From CAZQKW01 sp964594075 (GTDB lineage Bacteria; Desulfobacterota; WTBG01; CAIYCZ01), in contig CAZQKW010000037.1 of the NCBI GenBank assembly GCA_964594075.1, positions 1-32,939 of the forward strand: a stretch of 32,939 nt of DNA, written 5' to 3'. The notes under the pieces are model-generated. The model made no database searches, was not told where the DNA came from, and saw nothing but the letters and a program-made list of their open reading frames with translations. Below, in pieces: positions 32,893 to 32,939 of the stretch. Position 1 is the stretch's first letter; every line of letters begins with the position of its first letter. The translations under genes and the position numbers were made by a program.

Positions 32893-32939
32893 TTATTCAA
32901 TAATGTCACTGATTACCCCAGCGCCCACCGTCCGGCCAC
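32893..32939 (-). CDS. tuf: Elongation factor Tu, C-terminal end (partial)
   Basis: Only the last 15 codons are inside the window. They read GRTVGAGVISDIIE and a TAA stop, which is the conserved C-terminus of domain 3 of EF-Tu. The gene continues past the right edge. Its position, 20 nt before the rpsJ start, is the usual str-to-S10 operon junction. Confidence 0.9.
   Translation of the reverse strand, partial: GRTVGAGVISDIIE

Overview
The window comes from a Gram-negative (diderm) bacterium that makes lipopolysaccharide, and nearly all of it is housekeeping DNA read from the minus strand. The evidence is lipid A genes, BamA, Skp and Lol genes next to a complete S10-spc-alpha ribosomal superoperon. 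The order lysS-lolC-lolD-bamA-skp-lpxD-fabZ-lpxA-Gfo/Idh-lpxB-msbA-waaA-lpxK resembles Desulfobacterota (former Deltaproteobacteria such as Geobacter), as does a BamA with an extra N-terminal domain. Similar orders may occur in LPS-bearing candidate phyla such as Omnitrophota, so the phylum is an inference. No rRNA, tRNA, CRISPR array, insertion sequence or phage gene was seen.

Layout in transcription order (right to left). (1) The last codons of tuf (EF-Tu) lie at 32893-32939. (2) The superoperon follows: rpsJ, rplC, rplD, rplW, rplB, rpsS, rplV, rpsC, rplP, rpmC, rpsQ, rplN, rplX, rplE, rpsN (zinc type), rpsH, rplF, rplR, rpsE, rpmD, rplO, secY, adk, infA, rpmJ, rpsM, rpsK, rpsD, rpoA, rplQ. 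It ends at a strong intrinsic terminator at 17936-17974. There is no map gene between adk and infA, and an unusual 263-nt gap separates rpsJ from rplC. (3) An envelope operon, probably with its own promoter, runs lysS, lolC, lolD, bamA, skp, lpxD, fabZ, lpxA, Gfo/Idh oxidoreductase; most genes overlap or nearly touch. (4) A 400-nt gap holds a GC-rich palindromic island. (5) A second envelope run follows: lpxB, msbA, waaA, lpxK and a PagL-like lipid A deacylase, ending near a bidirectional terminator at 909-945. (6) The left end carries the one convincing plus-strand gene, a 165-residue exported membrane protein of unknown function behind a near-consensus sigma-70 promoter.

Together the genes link ribosome, translocon and RNA polymerase production to outer-membrane building. 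LpxA, LpxD, LpxB, LpxK and WaaA make Kdo-lipid A, and MsbA flips it. LolC/LolD release lipoproteins, and Skp and BamA deliver and insert outer-membrane proteins. LpxC and LpxH/LpxI are not in the window. The Gfo/Idh enzyme beside lpxA has the position of GnnA, which would point to amide-linked acyl chains, but its partner GnnB is not here. The least ordinary items are the PagL homologue lacking the usual acidic residue, the Asp/Tyr tract in a BamA loop, the palindromic island and the plus-strand membrane protein. I did not find a clear new multi-gene system.
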